Shown here: positions 9,240 through 20,243 of the stretch, piece by piece
Position numbering within the stretch: the first letter of the stretch is position 1
How the letters are laid out: the number at the start of each line of letters is the position of its first letter
The notes under the pieces: model-generated
What the model was told of the DNA's origin: nothing
Databases searched by the model: none
Seen by the model: the letters and a program-made list of their open reading frames with translations, nothing else
Made by a program: the position numbers and the translations under genes
Assembly (NCBI RefSeq): GCF_001519065.1
Contig: NZ_KQ954254.1
Coordinates: 127,420-191,419, forward strand
Source: Novosphingobium sp. FSW06-99
Lineage (GTDB): Bacteria > Pseudomonadota > Alphaproteobacteria > Sphingomonadales > Sphingomonadaceae
DNA: 64,000 nucleotides
Direction: 5' to 3'

Positions 9240-10856
9240 TTAGCGTTGCTTTCGTTGCGTGGCAACCAGCCCCGACACAAGAACAACTACGGACCAGGCA
9301 AGCGATAGAATGTTACCGAACCGCGCGAACGGCGTCGGCACGCGGGCGGCGGGCACAAATCCATCAACGCGCGCAGTCACGCCGCGTGCCAGCCAGTGTC
9401 GCACGCCGCCACCCGCATCGATTATCGCGCTGATACCGGTGGTGGTCGATCGTAGCACCGGGAGGCCTTCCTCGATCGCGCGCAACCGGGCCTGGGCCAG
9501 ATGCTGCGGCGGGCCCCATGCGCCGAACCAGCCGTCGTTCGATGGATTGAACAGATAGTCGGGGCGCTGTGCGCGATCGGCCACATGGCCGGGAAAGACG
9601 ATTTCATAGCAGATCTGGAACCCCGCCCGACCCCAGCCGCCGTGCGCCGGATCGCCCAGATCGATCGTACGCGGCCCCGGCCCCGCTTGAAAATCGAGAT
9701 CGCCCGACACCAGTCGCGACAGCCCGATCGGGGTCAGCCATGGCCGGAACGGCAGATATTCGCCAAACGGCACCAGATGCGCCTTGGCATAGCTGCCGCG
9801 CAGGGCGCCTGCCGGATCGATCAGCGTGATCACGTTGCGCGCGCCGGTGACCTGGCGCTGGGTCAGCACCAGATCGCTGGCGCCGGTCATCAGCAGGCTG
9901 TCGGCGCCGATCACCTGGCCCATGCGTTCGCGCGCCAGCACCGGATCGCCGCCATACGTGGTCTGGTCATACCACGCCTGATCATAGCCGGGGCGCAGAT
10001 AGTCGGGCACCGCGCCTTCGGGCCACAGCACCACACGAGGGCCGGAGCCATCGGCGGCAATCCGCCGGGACAGCGTGGCGAGCGTGCGAAACTGGCTTTC
10101 ATAAAGGCGCGGATCGTTGATCTGGTCCTGCGCCAGATCGGGCTGGACCAGGGTATAGGCCAGGGGGCTGTCGCGGTGATCACCCGTGACTGGCACCAGC
10201 ATCAGCGCGATTGGCACCGCCACCATCACCAGACCCTTGAGCGGACGCCCGGTGATCGCTGCGCGTCCCCCCCAGAACCACAGCCCGCCCAGCAGCACCA
10301 CCAGCCCCGACAGGCCAAATGTGCCCAGCCACGCGGCCAGTGCGGCCAGTCCCGGTCGATCGGGCGGGCCGAGTGCCACTGCACCCAGGGGATTCCACGG
10401 GAAACCGGTGAACACCCAGCCGCGCAACCATTCGCACGCGATCCACGTGCTGGCGAGTGCGGGCACCACCGACAGGCGCGTACGGCGGCGCAGCCAGGCG
10501 GCGGCCCATGCCGCGATCGCGGGATAGATCGCCAAAAACAGCGCCAGCAGAACCACCGCGACCCAGCCCAGCCAGGCGGGCATCTGGGCCTGGTAGGTAA
10601 AGGCGGTGGCGATCCAGCAATTGCCGAGCGAAAACAGCCCGACCCCGAACAGCCAGCCTGTCAGCGCCGCATCGCGCGGGCGTGGCGCCACTTCGATCAG
10701 TGCGATCAGTCCGGCCAGTGCGGCCAGCGTCGCGGGCCACGCCATCAGCGGCTGAAACCCGGTCGCGGTCAGCGCGCCCAGCAACAGCGGAAACAGCGGG
10801 CGCATCACGCGCACACGCAGCAACGGCGCGGGATGCGCGTTGGTGTCGTCACGCAT
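9240..10856 (-). CDS. lnt: Apolipoprotein N-acyltransferase
   Basis: 538-residue inner-membrane enzyme that adds the third acyl chain to the N-terminal cysteine of lipoproteins. About eight N-terminal membrane segments precede a periplasmic nitrilase domain. The catalytic triad is visible: Glu in LWPEGAVP (about 278), Lys in [14 protein letters not shown] (about 356) and Cys in [10 protein letters not shown] (about 415). An alternative ATG 17 codons downstream ([10 protein letters not shown]) would give a more usual N-terminus. It lies 17 bases after the DUF4167 gene and upstream of metK on the same strand. Confidence 0.95.
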   Translation of the reverse strand: MRDDTNAHPAPLLRVRVMRPLFPLLLGALTATGFQPLMAWPATLAALAGLIALIEVAPRPRDAALTGWLFGVGLFSLGNCWIATAFTYQAQMPAWLGWVAVVLLALFLAIYPAIAAWAAAWLRRRTRLSVVPALASTWIACEWLRGWVFTGFPWNPLGAVALGPPDRPGLAALAAWLGTFGLSGLVVLLGGLWFWGGRAAITGRPLKGLVMVAVPIALMLVPVTGDHRDSPLAYTLVQPDLAQDQINDPRLYESQFRTLATLSRRIAADGSGPRVVLWPEGAVPDYLRPGYDQAWYDQTTYGGDPVLARERMGQVIGADSLLMTGASDLVLTQRQVTGARNVITLIDPAGALRGSYAKAHLVPFGEYLPFRPWLTPIGLSRLVSGDLDFQAGPGPRTIDLGDPAHGGWGRAGFQICYEIVFPGHVADRAQRPDYLFNPSNDGWFGAWGPPQHLAQARLRAIEEGLPVLRSTTTGISAIIDAGGGVRHWLARGVTARVDGFVPAARVPTPFARFGNILSLAWSVVVLVSGLVATQRKQR

Positions 10857-10873
10857 CCCTGATCAGGCCCCGC

Positions 10874-11860
10874 TCAGCCTTCGTCGACCGGCAGCGGATT
10901 CTTGCGCGGACGACCGCGCTTCTTGGGGGCAGGGGCAGGCGCCTCGGCGGTTTCGACCGGGGCCGCGACGGGTTCCGGGCTTGGCGCTGGGGCAGGAGCT
11001 GCGGCGGTGGCGGCACGCAAGGTGCGCGGGCGTTCGGCCCGCACAGGGGCTTCCTCGACGCTGTCGCTGCGTGGGCCGATGGCCGGGGGCAGGCTCGACG
11101 GGTCGAAACGCGGCGCGGGTTCGGCCGCTTCGGCGGGAGCCTCGGCAAACGTGCGCGACGGGCGCGGGCTGTCGTTTTCGCTGCGGCGACCGCCCCGGCG
11201 ATCGTTGTTGCGGCCACGCGGGCCACGCGCATCGCGCGCAAACGGGTTGTCGGACGCCGGCACGATCGGTTCGCCTTCGACCACGCGCAGGCCTTCGGGC
11301 GGAACCGCTTCGGCGGCGACCGGTTCGGGCGCGCGATAGCGGTTGTCGCGGTCGGGGCGCGGTTCGCGATAATCGCGCTGCTCACGCTGTTCGCGGGGCT
11401 CACGCTCGTCGCGACGCGGTTCGCGCTCTTCGCGGCGGGGTTGGGGTGCGCGTTCGAACGTCGGGAAATCGCGGTCGATGCCGAATTCCATCGATTCGTC
11501 GTCGCCGTCCTGGTCCTGCCAGTTGTCGCCGCTGACACTGCCGCCGGCCGCATAGGGCTGGCCAAACGGTTGGCCGCCATTCTGGCGCTGCCGCTGCTGT
11601 TCTTCCTGGCGCACGCGGGTGTCGGCCACCACGCGGAAGTAGTGGTCGGCAAATTGCAGGTAGTATTCGGCCTGGACCCGGTCGCCATTGAGATGCGCGT
11701 CCTGGGCCATCTTGCGATACTTTTCCAGCATCTGCGGCGCGTTGCCCCGCGCGCGGCTGTCAATCCGGTTGATCTGCTGGCCGCCACCGTTCTGCGGACG
11801 GTTGTTGTTGCCGCGACCGCGCCGACGGTTGTTTCCACGATTGTTGTTCAACTCAGGCAC
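10874..11860 (-). CDS. DUF4167 domain protein
   Basis: 328 residues. The N-terminus is rich in Asn/Arg/Gly (RGG-like, suggesting nucleic-acid contact), followed by the conserved DUF4167 block with MLEKYRKMAQDAHLNGD and AEYYLQFADHYFRVV (about residues 45-80). The remainder is low complexity: Arg/Glu/Pro-rich, ending in an Ala/Pro region and an AT-hook-like KKRGRPRKNP near the C-terminus. DUF4167 proteins are alphaproteobacterial with no settled function; RNA or DNA binding is inferred from composition. It lies downstream of prmC on the same strand after a 281-base gap. Confidence 0.85.
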   Translation of the reverse strand: MPELNNNRGNNRRRGRGNNNRPQNGGGQQINRIDSRARGNAPQMLEKYRKMAQDAHLNGDRVQAEYYLQFADHYFRVVADTRVRQEEQQRQRQNGGQPFGQPYAAGGSVSGDNWQDQDGDDESMEFGIDRDFPTFERAPQPRREEREPRRDEREPREQREQRDYREPRPDRDNRYRAPEPVAAEAVPPEGLRVVEGEPIVPASDNPFARDARGPRGRNNDRRGGRRSENDSPRPSRTFAEAPAEAAEPAPRFDPSSLPPAIGPRSDSVEEAPVRAERPRTLRAATAAAPAPAPSPEPVAAPVETAEAPAPAPKKRGRPRKNPLPVDEG

Positions 11861-12141
11861 GTCCTTGTTTCGGCAGGCTTTTGTCAGGGGTCGATCCGGT
11901 CATGAGGTTCAGGTCATGACGGAATGGCCCAGATGCAGCGCAACCTTTGCCTACGCTTGCCCGCCCGCTCCAGAGCGAGTGGGTCAACACCAGCATCTGC
12001 GTTGCGTCGACAGGAACGTCGGGCAACGGTCGCAAATGGTGGAGCAGACCGGGACGGGAAATTTTCATCCATCCCCATGTCTGCCCTGCTGATTAGTGGG
12101 GCGGCATCGCCTTGCCAAGTGAAATATTCGGTCAAAAATCA
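11861..12141. other. Intergenic gap between prmC and the DUF4167 gene
   Basis: 281 bases. I see no convincing gene or hairpin; short open frames here lack family features. The promoter of the DUF4167 gene presumably lies here. Confidence 0.4.
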
Positions 12142-12987
12142 TCATTCTGGCGATTTGTCGGCAAATATCTCGATTGCACGGGGCCGCCCGGCCAGATCGG
12201 CATGGACCAGCGCTGAAAGCCCGGCGGCACACGCCAGCGCGCAGACCGCATCGGCCTGGGTCCAGCCGATCTCGATCAGTGCGATCCCGTCCGGCGCCAG
12301 CAGGCCCGGCAATTGCGGCACGAGCACCCGGTAATCGTCCAGCCCGTCGCGCCCGGCAAACAGCGCGCCATGCGGTTCGAACGCCGTGACCGACCGATCG
12401 AGCACGGCGGCGGTTTCGACATAGGGCGGATTGGCCAGCACCAGGTCGAACCGGCCCAAATCGGTGCTCCACCCCTCGCGCGTCCAGTCGCCGGCGACGA
12501 TTTGGGCCCGCGTCGCCAGACCCAGCCGTTCGGCATTGCCACGCGCCACCGCCATCGCCTCGGCCGACCGGTCGATACCGATGCCCTGTGCGCCGGGCCA
12601 TTCGTGCAATGCGGCCAGCAGCAGTGCGCCCGATCCGGTGCCAAGGTCGATCACCCGTGCCGGTGGACGACCCCGCAGCCGCTCGACCGCCGCCGCGATC
12701 AGCGTTTCGGTATCGCCGCGCGGGATCAGCACCGCCGGGCCCACCGCGAAATCCAGCCCCCAGAATTCTTGATGCCCGGTGATATAGGCAACCGGTTCGT
12801 GGGCGCCGCGCCGTTCGACCAGTGCGGCAAAGCCTGGGGGCACCGGGTCGCGCAAATGGCGCAGGATCAGGTCCGACCGGGACACCCCCAGCGCATGTGC
12901 CATCAGCACTTCGGCATCGAGCCGGGCGGTGTCGCTGGTCGCATCGAGCCGATGCGTGGCGGCGACCAGCGCTTCGGCAATCGTCAT
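12142..12987 (-). CDS. prmC: Release factor glutamine methyltransferase
   Basis: 281 residues. It N5-methylates the Gln of the GGQ motif in release factors RF1/RF2. The helical N-terminal domain is followed by a Rossmann methyltransferase domain: SAM-binding VIDLGTGSGALLLAAL, GIDRSAEAMAVA, and the substrate-glutamine motif NPPYVE (about 186-191). Its ATG overlaps the prfA stop by four bases (ATGA), coupling the enzyme to its substrate gene, a classic arrangement. Confidence 0.96.
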   Translation of the reverse strand: MTIAEALVAATHRLDATSDTARLDAEVLMAHALGVSRSDLILRHLRDPVPPGFAALVERRGAHEPVAYITGHQEFWGLDFAVGPAVLIPRGDTETLIAAAVERLRGRPPARVIDLGTGSGALLLAALHEWPGAQGIGIDRSAEAMAVARGNAERLGLATRAQIVAGDWTREGWSTDLGRFDLVLANPPYVETAAVLDRSVTAFEPHGALFAGRDGLDDYRVLVPQLPGLLAPDGIALIEIGWTQADAVCALACAAGLSALVHADLAGRPRAIEIFADKSPE

Positions 12988-14057
12988 CAGGTGTCCATCG
13001 CGGCCAGCCGCTTGGCCTGGTCCTCGGCGATCAGCGCATCGACCAGTTCGCCAAGCCCGGTGCCCGCCAGCACTTCGGGCAGGCGGTGCAGCGTCAGGTT
13101 GATGCGGTGGTCGGTGACGCGACCTTGCGGAAAATTGTAGGTACGGATGCGTTCGGACCGGTCGCCCGATCCGACCATCGCGCGGCGTGCCTCGGCTTCG
13201 GCGCCCTGCGCGGCCTCGCGGCGCATGTCGTAGACGCGGGTACGCAAGACCTGCATCGCCTTGGCCTTGTTCTTGTGCTGGCTGCGCTCGTCCTGCTGGA
13301 TCACGACGATGCCGGTGGGCAAGTGGGTAATGCGCACGGCCGAATCGGTGGTGTTGACATGCTGCCCGCCCGCGCCCGAGGCGCGATAGATGTCGATCTT
13401 CAGATCCTTGTCGTCGATCGTCACGTCGACTTCGTCGGGTTCGGGCAGCACTGCGACAGTGGCCGCCGACGTGTGGATGCGCCCGCCGCTTTCGGTGACT
13501 GGCACGCGCTGCACGCGGTGCACCCCGCTTTCGTATTTCAGCCTGGCGAACACGCCGTTGCCCGCGATATGCGCGACCACTTCCTTGTATCCGCCAATAT
13601 CGCTGACATTGGCCGAAATCAGTTCGACCTGCCAGCCTTGCTCTGCGGCAAAGCGTTCGTACATGCGATAGAGATCGGCGGCGAACAGCGCGGCTTCATC
13701 GCCGCCGGTCCCGGCACGGATTTCCAGCATCGCGGGCCGCGCATCGGCGGTGTCGCGCGGCAGCATGGCCAGCGCCAGCGCGCGCTCCGCCTCGGGCAAA
13801 TCGGCGCGGATGCGCGCGATCTCTTCGTCGGCCATCGCGCGCAGATCGGCATCGGGGTCGTCCATCGCGGCCAGATCGGCCAGCTCGCTGCGCAGCGCGC
13901 GCACATGGATCGCGCTGCGTGCCACCGGTTCCAGCTCGGCATAGTCGCGGCTGGCGGCGATGAACGCCTCGCCCTCCAGCGTGCCCGAGGCCAGCCGCGC
14001 CTCAAGCTCGGCAAACCGCGCGACAATCTGTTCCAGCCGGGTATCCGCGATGGTCAT
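12987..14057 (-). CDS. prfA: Peptide chain release factor 1
   Basis: 356 residues. It recognises UAA/UAG and triggers peptide release. GGQ is in [18 protein letters not shown] (about residue 231), the Gln methylated by PrmC. The tripeptide anticodon region is in the central domain. The start gives [22 protein letters not shown] and overlaps the hisS stop as ATGA; the frame stays open further upstream, but that part lies inside hisS. Middle gene of the hisS-prfA-prmC overlapping run. Confidence 0.97.
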   Translation of the reverse strand: MTIADTRLEQIVARFAELEARLASGTLEGEAFIAASRDYAELEPVARSAIHVRALRSELADLAAMDDPDADLRAMADEEIARIRADLPEAERALALAMLPRDTADARPAMLEIRAGTGGDEAALFAADLYRMYERFAAEQGWQVELISANVSDIGGYKEVVAHIAGNGVFARLKYESGVHRVQRVPVTESGGRIHTSAATVAVLPEPDEVDVTIDDKDLKIDIYRASGAGGQHVNTTDSAVRITHLPTGIVVIQQDERSQHKNKAKAMQVLRTRVYDMRREAAQGAEAEARRAMVGSGDRSERIRTYNFPQGRVTDHRINLTLHRLPEVLAGTGLGELVDALIAEDQAKRLAAMDT

Positions 14058-15298
14058 GCGGCGCCCTGGCCGGGCAGCAGCGCGCGAAACGCGGCCTGTA
14101 CCGCCTCGTCCCCGCGCAGCCGCCATTGCGGCGCGCCCTCGGCCAATGCCAGCGCGGCGATTACCTTGGCGGGGATTTTGGTCGCCTTGTCATAGCGTTT
14201 GCGCGGCGATCCGGTGGCCACCACTTCGCCCGACAGACCGGCGCGGCGCAGCGCCGCCAGCGCCTGTGTCGCGGTATCGAGCGCGGCATCGTCTTCGACC
14301 GCGATCACCACGTCGGCAGGCGCGGCATCGCGCGTGCCGACCAGCATGGCCAGCCGCTCGATCCCCGCCGCCCAGCCGACCGCCGGGGTGTGCGGACCGC
14401 CCAGCGCCTCGATCAGGCCGTCATAGCGCCCGCCGCCCAGCACGGTGCCCTGCGCGCCCAGCCGGTCGGTGACGAATTCGAACGCGGTGTGGCGATAATA
14501 GTCGAGCCCGCGCACCAGCGACGGCGCGCGCGTCCAGGCCACGCCCGCCGCATTGAGCCCGGCGGTAACCCGGCCAAAGAAATCCTGCGCCGCATCGCTC
14601 AGGAAATCGTCGATGCGCGGCGCATCGGCGGTGAACGGTTTGTCGCGCGGGTCTTTCGAATCGAGAATGCGCAAGGGGTTGCGTTCGAGCCGGTCCTGCG
14701 AATCTTCGCTCAGGTGCGCGCGGTGGTCGCGGAAATAGTCGACCAGCGCGCTGCGCCAGGCCTCGCGGCTGACCGCATCGCCCAGCGTGTTGAGCTGCAA
14801 GGTCACCCCGTCGGCGATGCCCAGTTCGTGCAGCAACTGGTCGGCCAGGCACAACAGTTCGACATCGGTTTCGGGTTCGGCCGATCCGATCACTTCGGCG
14901 TCGAGCTGGTGAAACTGGCGATAGCGGCCCTTTTGCGGGCGTTCATAGCGGAACAGCGGGCCATGCGTGGCCAGCCGCAGCGGGGCATATTGCTGCCAGC
15001 CGTTGGTCAGATAGGCGCGGGCGATCCCGGCGGTGAATTCGGGACGCAGGGTCAGCGATTCGCCGCCGCGATCGTCGAACGAATACATTTCCTTCGACAC
15101 CACATCGGTGGTTTCGCCCAAGGATCGCGAAAACACCTGGGTCTTTTCGAACACCGGCATTTCGGCGCGGCGAAAGCGATAGAGCCGCCGCACGCGGTCA
15201 AAGGTTTCGACGACAAAGGCAAAGGCTTCTGCCTCGGCGCCGAAAATGTCCTGTGTGCCGCGAATGGCCTGGGGCGTGTTGTCTTTGGGAATGCTCAT
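14054..15298 (-). CDS. hisS: Histidyl-tRNA synthetase
   Basis: 414 residues, class II aminoacyl-tRNA synthetase. Motif 2 is in [23 protein letters not shown], the histidine-A signature in [16 protein letters not shown], and motif 3 in [13 protein letters not shown]. The start ([20 protein letters not shown]) matches family N-termini; open frame extending another 365 codons upstream is antisense to the M61 gene. First gene of an operon hisS-prfA-prmC, each junction overlapping as ATGA. Confidence 0.96.
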   Translation of the reverse strand: MSIPKDNTPQAIRGTQDIFGAEAEAFAFVVETFDRVRRLYRFRRAEMPVFEKTQVFSRSLGETTDVVSKEMYSFDDRGGESLTLRPEFTAGIARAYLTNGWQQYAPLRLATHGPLFRYERPQKGRYRQFHQLDAEVIGSAEPETDVELLCLADQLLHELGIADGVTLQLNTLGDAVSREAWRSALVDYFRDHRAHLSEDSQDRLERNPLRILDSKDPRDKPFTADAPRIDDFLSDAAQDFFGRVTAGLNAAGVAWTRAPSLVRGLDYYRHTAFEFVTDRLGAQGTVLGGGRYDGLIEALGGPHTPAVGWAAGIERLAMLVGTRDAAPADVVIAVEDDAALDTATQALAALRRAGLSGEVVATGSPRKRYDKATKIPAKVIAALALAEGAPQWRLRGDEAVQAAFRALLPGQGAA

Positions 15299-15397
15299 GA
15301 CCGGCGCGCTTACCGCAAGGCCGCGCACAAGAAAAGGCGGCGGACAGCCCTGCCGGATGGTTGCGCACCGGCGATCATCGCGGCATGGATGGCGCCC

Positions 15398-17365
15398 ATG
15401 ACGAAACTCCCCCTGCTGTTGTGCGGCGCAGCCCTCTTCGCCGCCACGTTCGCCCCCGTTGCCGATGCCCAGGTCCAGCCCGGCACCAACACATTTCCCG
15501 CCAATATCCCGGTTACCCGCGCGGTCCCCGATCCGCAGGACACCCCCTATCCGGGCACGATCACGGTCGATATCGATGCGACTGACATCGTCAGCGGCGC
15601 CGAACGCATCACCGAAACGGTGCCGGTGGCCCCTGGCACGCACCAACTGGCGCTGTTGCTGCCCGAATGGATACCCGGCCATCACAGCCGGGGCGGCCTG
15701 CCGGCGGAATTGAACGCGGTGCATTTCACCGCCGATGGCAAGGACCTGACCTGGCACCGCGATCCGATCGATACGTATGCCTATGTCATCGACGTACCCG
15801 AAGGCGCACAGACCGTGGTGGCACGGATGATTCACACCCCCGCGGTGAAACAGGAACCGGGTGACCGGGTTACGGTCACGCGCGAGATCATCAATCTCGA
15901 ATGGAACGAGATGGTGCTCTATCCGGCGGGGCACTATGTGCGGCAGATCAAAGTCAAGCCCTCGGTGACATTCCCCGATGGCTGGACCGCGTTCACCGCG
16001 CTCGATGGCAAGGCGCAGACCGCCAACCGTTATGCCTGGGATGTCACAGATTTCGAAACGCTGGTCGATTCGCCGATCTTTGCCGGGCGGTTTGCTCAGC
16101 GCTTTCCGATCGGCGAGGGCATTTTCATCGATGCCGTGGCCGACAAGCCCGAAGATCTGGTGATCAAGCCCGAACATCTCGAAACCTATCGCAATCTGGT
16201 CAAGGAAGCCGACGCCGCGTTCGGTGCGCGCCATTTCGATCATTATGACTTCCTGCTGGGCTTTACCGACCGGCTGAGCGGCGTGGGGCTGGAACACCAC
16301 CGGTCGAACGAAAGCACCTATCTTCCCAAGGCGTGGACCGACTGGACCACGTTTGACTGGGACCGCAACGTGGTGCCGCACGAATATACCCATTCGTGGG
16401 ACGGCAAATATCGCCGCCCGGCGCAGTTGTGGACGCCCGATTACCGCCAGCCGATGGTCGATGACCTGCTGTGGGTCTATGAAGGGCAGACCCAGTTCTG
16501 GGGGCTGGTGCTGGCGGCGCGTTCGGGCGTGCAGTCAAAGCCGGTCGTGCTGGGCGAATTCGCCGCCTATGCGGGCGGCTTTACCGTGACGGCGGGGCGC
16601 GAATGGCGCTCGGTCGAAGATACCACGTTCGATCCGGTGTTCGCTTCGCGTCGGCCAAAGCCGTTCCCGTCGCTGTCGCGCGGCGAGGACTATTATACCG
16701 AAGGCGCGCTGGTCTGGCTGGAGGCCGATCAGATCATCCGCGACGGCACGGGCGGCAAACGCGGGCTCGATGACTTTGCCCACGCCTTCTACGGCATGCG
16801 CAATGGCGACTGGGGCGTGTTGCCCTATACCCGCGCCGATGTGGTGGCGACCCTGAATTCGGTCTATCCCTATGATTGGGAGGCATTTTTCAAAAAGCGC
16901 ATCGACAGCCCCGGTCAGCCCGTGCCGCTCGCCGGGTTTGAGCGCGGCGGATATCATCTGGTGTGGAAATCCGAACCGAACCCGTACGACCAGGGCCGCA
17001 TGACCGAAAGCAAGCTGTTGAGCCTTGGCTATTCGCTGGGCGTGACGCTCGATCATGACGGCAAGGTGATGTCCAGCCTGTGGGGCAGCCCGGCGTTCAA
17101 GGCGGGCGTGGTGCCCGGCATGCAGGTGATCGCAGTCAACGGCGATGCCTATGATGCCGACACGATCAAGGCGGCGATCACCGCGGCCAAGGGCACCGAC
17201 CGGCCGATCGCCCTGCTGGTCAAGCGCGACAGCCGCTATGACACGATCAGCGTCACCTATCACGACGGGTTGCGCTATCCGTGGCTCGAACGCGATCCGG
17301 CCGGCAAGGGGCCGGGCGGGCTCGACTTGTTGCTGGCACCGCATCGCAACGGCGCGGGCCATTGA
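15398..17365 (+). CDS. M61 family (glycyl aminopeptidase-like) metallopeptidase
   Basis: 655 residues with a cleavable signal peptide ([24 protein letters not shown]), so periplasmic. The zinc site HEYTH is at about 327-331 with the third ligand Glu in [10 protein letters not shown] (about 361). A C-terminal PDZ domain is indicated by [20 protein letters not shown] (about 570). M61 enzymes cleave Gly/Ala N-termini. An in-frame ATG nine bases upstream (MAPMTKL) is an alternative start. It is divergent from hisS and its stop overlaps the start of the next gene. Confidence 0.93.
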   Translation: MTKLPLLLCGAALFAATFAPVADAQVQPGTNTFPANIPVTRAVPDPQDTPYPGTITVDIDATDIVSGAERITETVPVAPGTHQLALLLPEWIPGHHSRGGLPAELNAVHFTADGKDLTWHRDPIDTYAYVIDVPEGAQTVVARMIHTPAVKQEPGDRVTVTREIINLEWNEMVLYPAGHYVRQIKVKPSVTFPDGWTAFTALDGKAQTANRYAWDVTDFETLVDSPIFAGRFAQRFPIGEGIFIDAVADKPEDLVIKPEHLETYRNLVKEADAAFGARHFDHYDFLLGFTDRLSGVGLEHHRSNESTYLPKAWTDWTTFDWDRNVVPHEYTHSWDGKYRRPAQLWTPDYRQPMVDDLLWVYEGQTQFWGLVLAARSGVQSKPVVLGEFAAYAGGFTVTAGREWRSVEDTTFDPVFASRRPKPFPSLSRGEDYYTEGALVWLEADQIIRDGTGGKRGLDDFAHAFYGMRNGDWGVLPYTRADVVATLNSVYPYDWEAFFKKRIDSPGQPVPLAGFERGGYHLVWKSEPNPYDQGRMTESKLLSLGYSLGVTLDHDGKVMSSLWGSPAFKAGVVPGMQVIAVNGDAYDADTIKAAITAAKGTDRPIALLVKRDSRYDTISVTYHDGLRYPWLERDPAGKGPGGLDLLLAPHRNGAGH

Positions 17366-18072
17366 CCCGACGGGGGCGCGGGCGCGCGGCACGGCCGGAC
17401 CGGCGGCCACCGATCGCCGATCTGGGCGGATGGCTGGCGCCCCCGCGTTTCCTGTTGTTCCTGACGCTGTTTCCGGCCGGCGCGTGGCTGTGGCGCAGCC
17501 TTGGCCACAGCCTGTCCGACGCACTCGATCTGGGGTTTGACGGGGCCGCGCTGGTGTTTCTGGTCAGCCTGGTGCCGCTGTTCCTGACCCGTCGCGACGA
17601 TGGGGTGATGCGCCTGCAGGCCGCGCGCAACGATGCCAACCGCGTGCTGGTGCTGGCGATCACCACGCTGTTGACGCTGGTGATCATGGCCGCGATCGCG
17701 GGCGAATTGCCGCATGTCGGGCATGGCGGCGGGCACTGGGTACTGGTCAAGCTGATCGGCACGCTGCTGCTGACCTGGCTGTTTGCCAATGTGGTCTATG
17801 CGCTGCACTATGCGCATCTGTTCTACATGCCCGGCGATGTGCCTGGCGAAGATGCGTGCGGGCTGGACTTTCCCGGCGGTGAAAGCCCCGATTATCTCGA
17901 TTTCGTCTATTTCGCCTTTACCCTGGGCATGACGTTCCAGACCGCCGATGTGAACATCACCGGCAAACCGATCCGCCGGATTGCCGTGCTCCACGGCTTT
18001 GCGGCGTTCATCTACAACATCGGCGTGATTGCGTTCACGATCAATGCGATCGGCGGCAGTACCGGCGGTTGA
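17362..18072 (+). CDS. DUF1345 membrane protein
   Basis: 236 residues with about five membrane segments (e.g. FLLFLTLFPAGAWLW, ALVFLVSLVPLFL, VLVLAITTLLTLVIMAAI, LIGTLLLTWLFANVVYALHYAHLFY, and a C-terminal one). The conserved loop FPGGESPDYLDFVYFAFTLGMTFQTADV identifies DUF1345. Function unknown. No ATG fits; TTG at 17362 overlaps the M61 stop as TTGA and gives a basic N-terminus before the first helix, so I use it. It is followed by an 11-bp hairpin. Confidence 0.8.
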   Translation: MTRRGRGRAARPDRRPPIADLGGWLAPPRFLLFLTLFPAGAWLWRSLGHSLSDALDLGFDGAALVFLVSLVPLFLTRRDDGVMRLQAARNDANRVLVLAITTLLTLVIMAAIAGELPHVGHGGGHWVLVKLIGTLLLTWLFANVVYALHYAHLFYMPGDVPGEDACGLDFPGGESPDYLDFVYFAFTLGMTFQTADVNITGKPIRRIAVLHGFAAFIYNIGVIAFTINAIGGSTGG

Positions 18073-18101
18073 TGGGGGGAGCGGGCCGGTGCCGTCTTCC
18101 T

Positions 18102-18126
18102 GAAATTCCGGCTTGGCCGGAATTTC
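18102..18126 (+). terminator. Stem-loop after the DUF1345 gene
   Basis: GAAATTCCGGC, loop TTG, GCCGGAATTTC: a perfect 11-bp stem 30 bases after the DUF1345 stop and 90 bases before ppa. No U tract follows, so it may be a terminator or an mRNA-end stabiliser. Confidence 0.55.
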
Positions 18127-18216
18127 CAATCAGACTCTAGTCACTAAGTCTTGTTGCGATGCACAAGGGGGCGGGCTAGAGGCAACCGCATTACAGCCAA
18201 GCAGCAAGGGCAGAGT

Positions 18217-18750
18217 ATGCGCATCGACCTTATTCCGACCGGCGAAAATCCGCCGGAAAGCCTGAACGTCGTCATCGAAGTGCCGGTGGGCGGCGAACCG
18301 GTGAAGTATGAATTCGACAAGGCCTCTGGCGCCTTGTTTGTCGACCGTATCCTGCACACGCCGATGCGCTATCCCGCCAATTACGGGTTTGTGCCGCACA
18401 CGTTGTCGCCCGATGGCGATCCGCTCGACGCGCTGGTGATCGCACGTTCGCCGTTCGTGCCCGGATCGGTGGTGCGCGCGCGCCCGATCGCGGTGCTCAA
18501 TCTGGAAGACGAACACGGCGGCGATGAAAAGCTGGTCTGTGTGCCCGACGACAAGACCTTTCCCTATTACACCGACGTGGTGGAAAAGTCCGATCTGCCC
18601 GAAATCGTGCTGGCGCAGATCGAGCACTTCTTTACGCACTACAAGGATCTGGAAAAGGAAAAGTGGGTGCGTGTGGGCACCTGGGGCGGCGCCGAAGACG
18701 CCCGCCGCATCACGCTGGAAGCGATCGAACGCTACAACGCGGCCAAGTAA
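18217..18750 (+). CDS. ppa: Inorganic pyrophosphatase
   Basis: 177-residue family I soluble pyrophosphatase, hydrolysing PPi to two Pi. The signature DGDPLDALV carries metal-binding aspartates; KYEFDKASG and RYPANYGFVPHT are also typical. Start chosen at MRIDLIPTGENPPESLNVVIEVP, which matches the family, rather than an open extension of 22 codons. Convergent with pmbA, with a hairpin between them. Confidence 0.97.
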   Translation: MRIDLIPTGENPPESLNVVIEVPVGGEPVKYEFDKASGALFVDRILHTPMRYPANYGFVPHTLSPDGDPLDALVIARSPFVPGSVVRARPIAVLNLEDEHGGDEKLVCVPDDKTFPYYTDVVEKSDLPEIVLAQIEHFFTHYKDLEKEKWVRVGTWGGAEDARRITLEAIERYNAAK

Positions 18751-18761
18751 TCCCGTTTCGG

Positions 18762-18788
18762 CAGGCGGCACCGCGCAGGTGCCGCCTG
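18762..18788. terminator. Hairpin between ppa and pmbA
   Basis: CAGGCGGCACC, loop GCGCA, GGTGCCGCCTG: a perfect 11-bp stem in the gap between the convergent genes ppa and pmbA. It is symmetric and could end both transcripts, though U-tracts are lacking. Confidence 0.6.
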
Positions 18789-18805
18789 TACCGGTTTCTG
18801 CACGA

Positions 18806-20152
18806 TCAGTCGCCCGCCACGGTCATGCCATCAATGCGGATGGTCGGCACATCGATGCCGTGGATACGTTCCAGATCGCTGGCCGGGATCAGCGCGGCAA
18901 ACATGTCGATCAGATTGCCCGCGACGGTGAATTCGGCGATCGGTTCGCCGATCACGCCGCCAGTGATGCGATATCCGCTGGCACCCCGGCTGTAATCGCC
19001 GGTAACCCCATTGACACCGCTGCCGATCAGTTCGGTCACATAGACGCCTTCTGCGATATCGGCGATCAGGGCTGCGGGCGCCAGCGCCCCGGCGCACAGC
19101 ACGACATTGCCGGTGGTCACATGCGGCGCACCCGATCCGCCGCGCCCGGCATGGCCGGTGGGCGCCTTGCCGAGTTGGCGCGCCGCCGCGCTGTCCATCA
19201 ACCAGCCGGTCAGTCGACCGGCCTCGACCAGCGCACCGGGCGCGGTCGGCAGTCCTTCGCCGTCGAACGGGCGCGACCGCAACCCGCGCGCGACATGCGG
19301 ATCATCGAGGATCGTCACAGCGCTGTCGAACAGTTGCGCGCCTTCGCGGTCGAGCAGGAAGCTGGCACGCCGGGCGATCGATGCGCCGGTCATCGCCGCG
19401 ATCAGGTGCCCGACCAGCGAGGCGCCGACGCGGGGATCGAACACCACGGTCATCGGCCCGCTGCGCACACGGCCGGGATTGAGGCGGCGCGTGGCGCGTT
19501 CGCCCGCTTCGCGGCCGATCGCTTCTGGTGCGCGCAGATCGGCGGCATGGCGTGCCGAGGCCCAGGCGTAATCCCGCTGCATCCCGCTGCCTTCGCCTGC
19601 CAGCACGCTGGCCGACATGCCGTGGCTGCTGGCCGCATAGGCGCCGGCAAAACCATGGCTGGTGGCCAGTGCAAACACCGATCGGCCACTGCTGGCGCTG
19701 CCGCCGTTGCTGTTGGTAACCCCGGGCACGGCCATCGCCGCTGCCTCGACGCTTTGCGCCATCTGGCGCAGCGTCTGCGGTTCGGCCTCGGTCCCGTCAT
19801 CGAGATCGAGATCGGCGGGCTCGCCGCGCGCCAGCAGCGCGGGGTCGGCCAGTCCGGCATAAGGATCGGGCGGGGCCAGCCGCGCCATTGCCACCGCGCG
19901 CTGCGCCAGTTCATCGAGCGCGGCATCGCCCAGGTCGGTCGACCCGATCGAGGCCGATCCGCTGCCTGCAAACACGCGCAAGCCGATATGTTCGGATTCG
20001 GACCGCTCCACATCTTCGAGCGCGCCCAGGCGCACCGTCACGCTTTGCGAGGCATTGGCCAGATAGAGCGCGTCGGCAGATGCTGCGCCCGCCGCTGCGG
20101 CCCGGCGCAACAGCGCCTCGCAACGGTCACGGGCTTCGTCGGGGGAAAGCAT
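18806..20152 (-). CDS. pmbA: TldE/PmbA family metalloprotease component
   Basis: 448 residues of the TldD/PmbA family. In E. coli, TldD and TldE(PmbA) form a heterodimeric protease that trims the microcin B17 leader and degrades CcdA. Typical regions include SVTVRLGALEDVERSESEHIGLRVFAG near the N-terminus and TGDYSRGASGYRITGG near the C-terminus. The TldD HExxxH zinc motif is absent, as expected for the TldE partner; tldD is not in this window. Convergent with ppa. Confidence 0.9.
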   Translation of the reverse strand: MLSPDEARDRCEALLRRAAAAGAASADALYLANASQSVTVRLGALEDVERSESEHIGLRVFAGSGSASIGSTDLGDAALDELAQRAVAMARLAPPDPYAGLADPALLARGEPADLDLDDGTEAEPQTLRQMAQSVEAAAMAVPGVTNSNGGSASSGRSVFALATSHGFAGAYAASSHGMSASVLAGEGSGMQRDYAWASARHAADLRAPEAIGREAGERATRRLNPGRVRSGPMTVVFDPRVGASLVGHLIAAMTGASIARRASFLLDREGAQLFDSAVTILDDPHVARGLRSRPFDGEGLPTAPGALVEAGRLTGWLMDSAAARQLGKAPTGHAGRGGSGAPHVTTGNVVLCAGALAPAALIADIAEGVYVTELIGSGVNGVTGDYSRGASGYRITGGVIGEPIAEFTVAGNLIDMFAALIPASDLERIHGIDVPTIRIDGMTVAGD

Positions 20153-20243
20153 GGGTGGTCTTGATCCAGTGTCTGTGCGGGAATGGCCTGTCGCTTACCC
20201 CCGTGCCGCCGGATCGGCAATGGTTCACCCGATCCCCTTGGCT

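Noticed and set aside
7981..9240. SAM riboswitch before metK
   Set aside because: Only 38 bases separate lnt and metK, too short for known SAM riboswitch classes.
14126..15397. Long N-terminal extension of the M61 peptidase frame
   Set aside because: It is antisense to hisS; the signal peptide starts at 15398.
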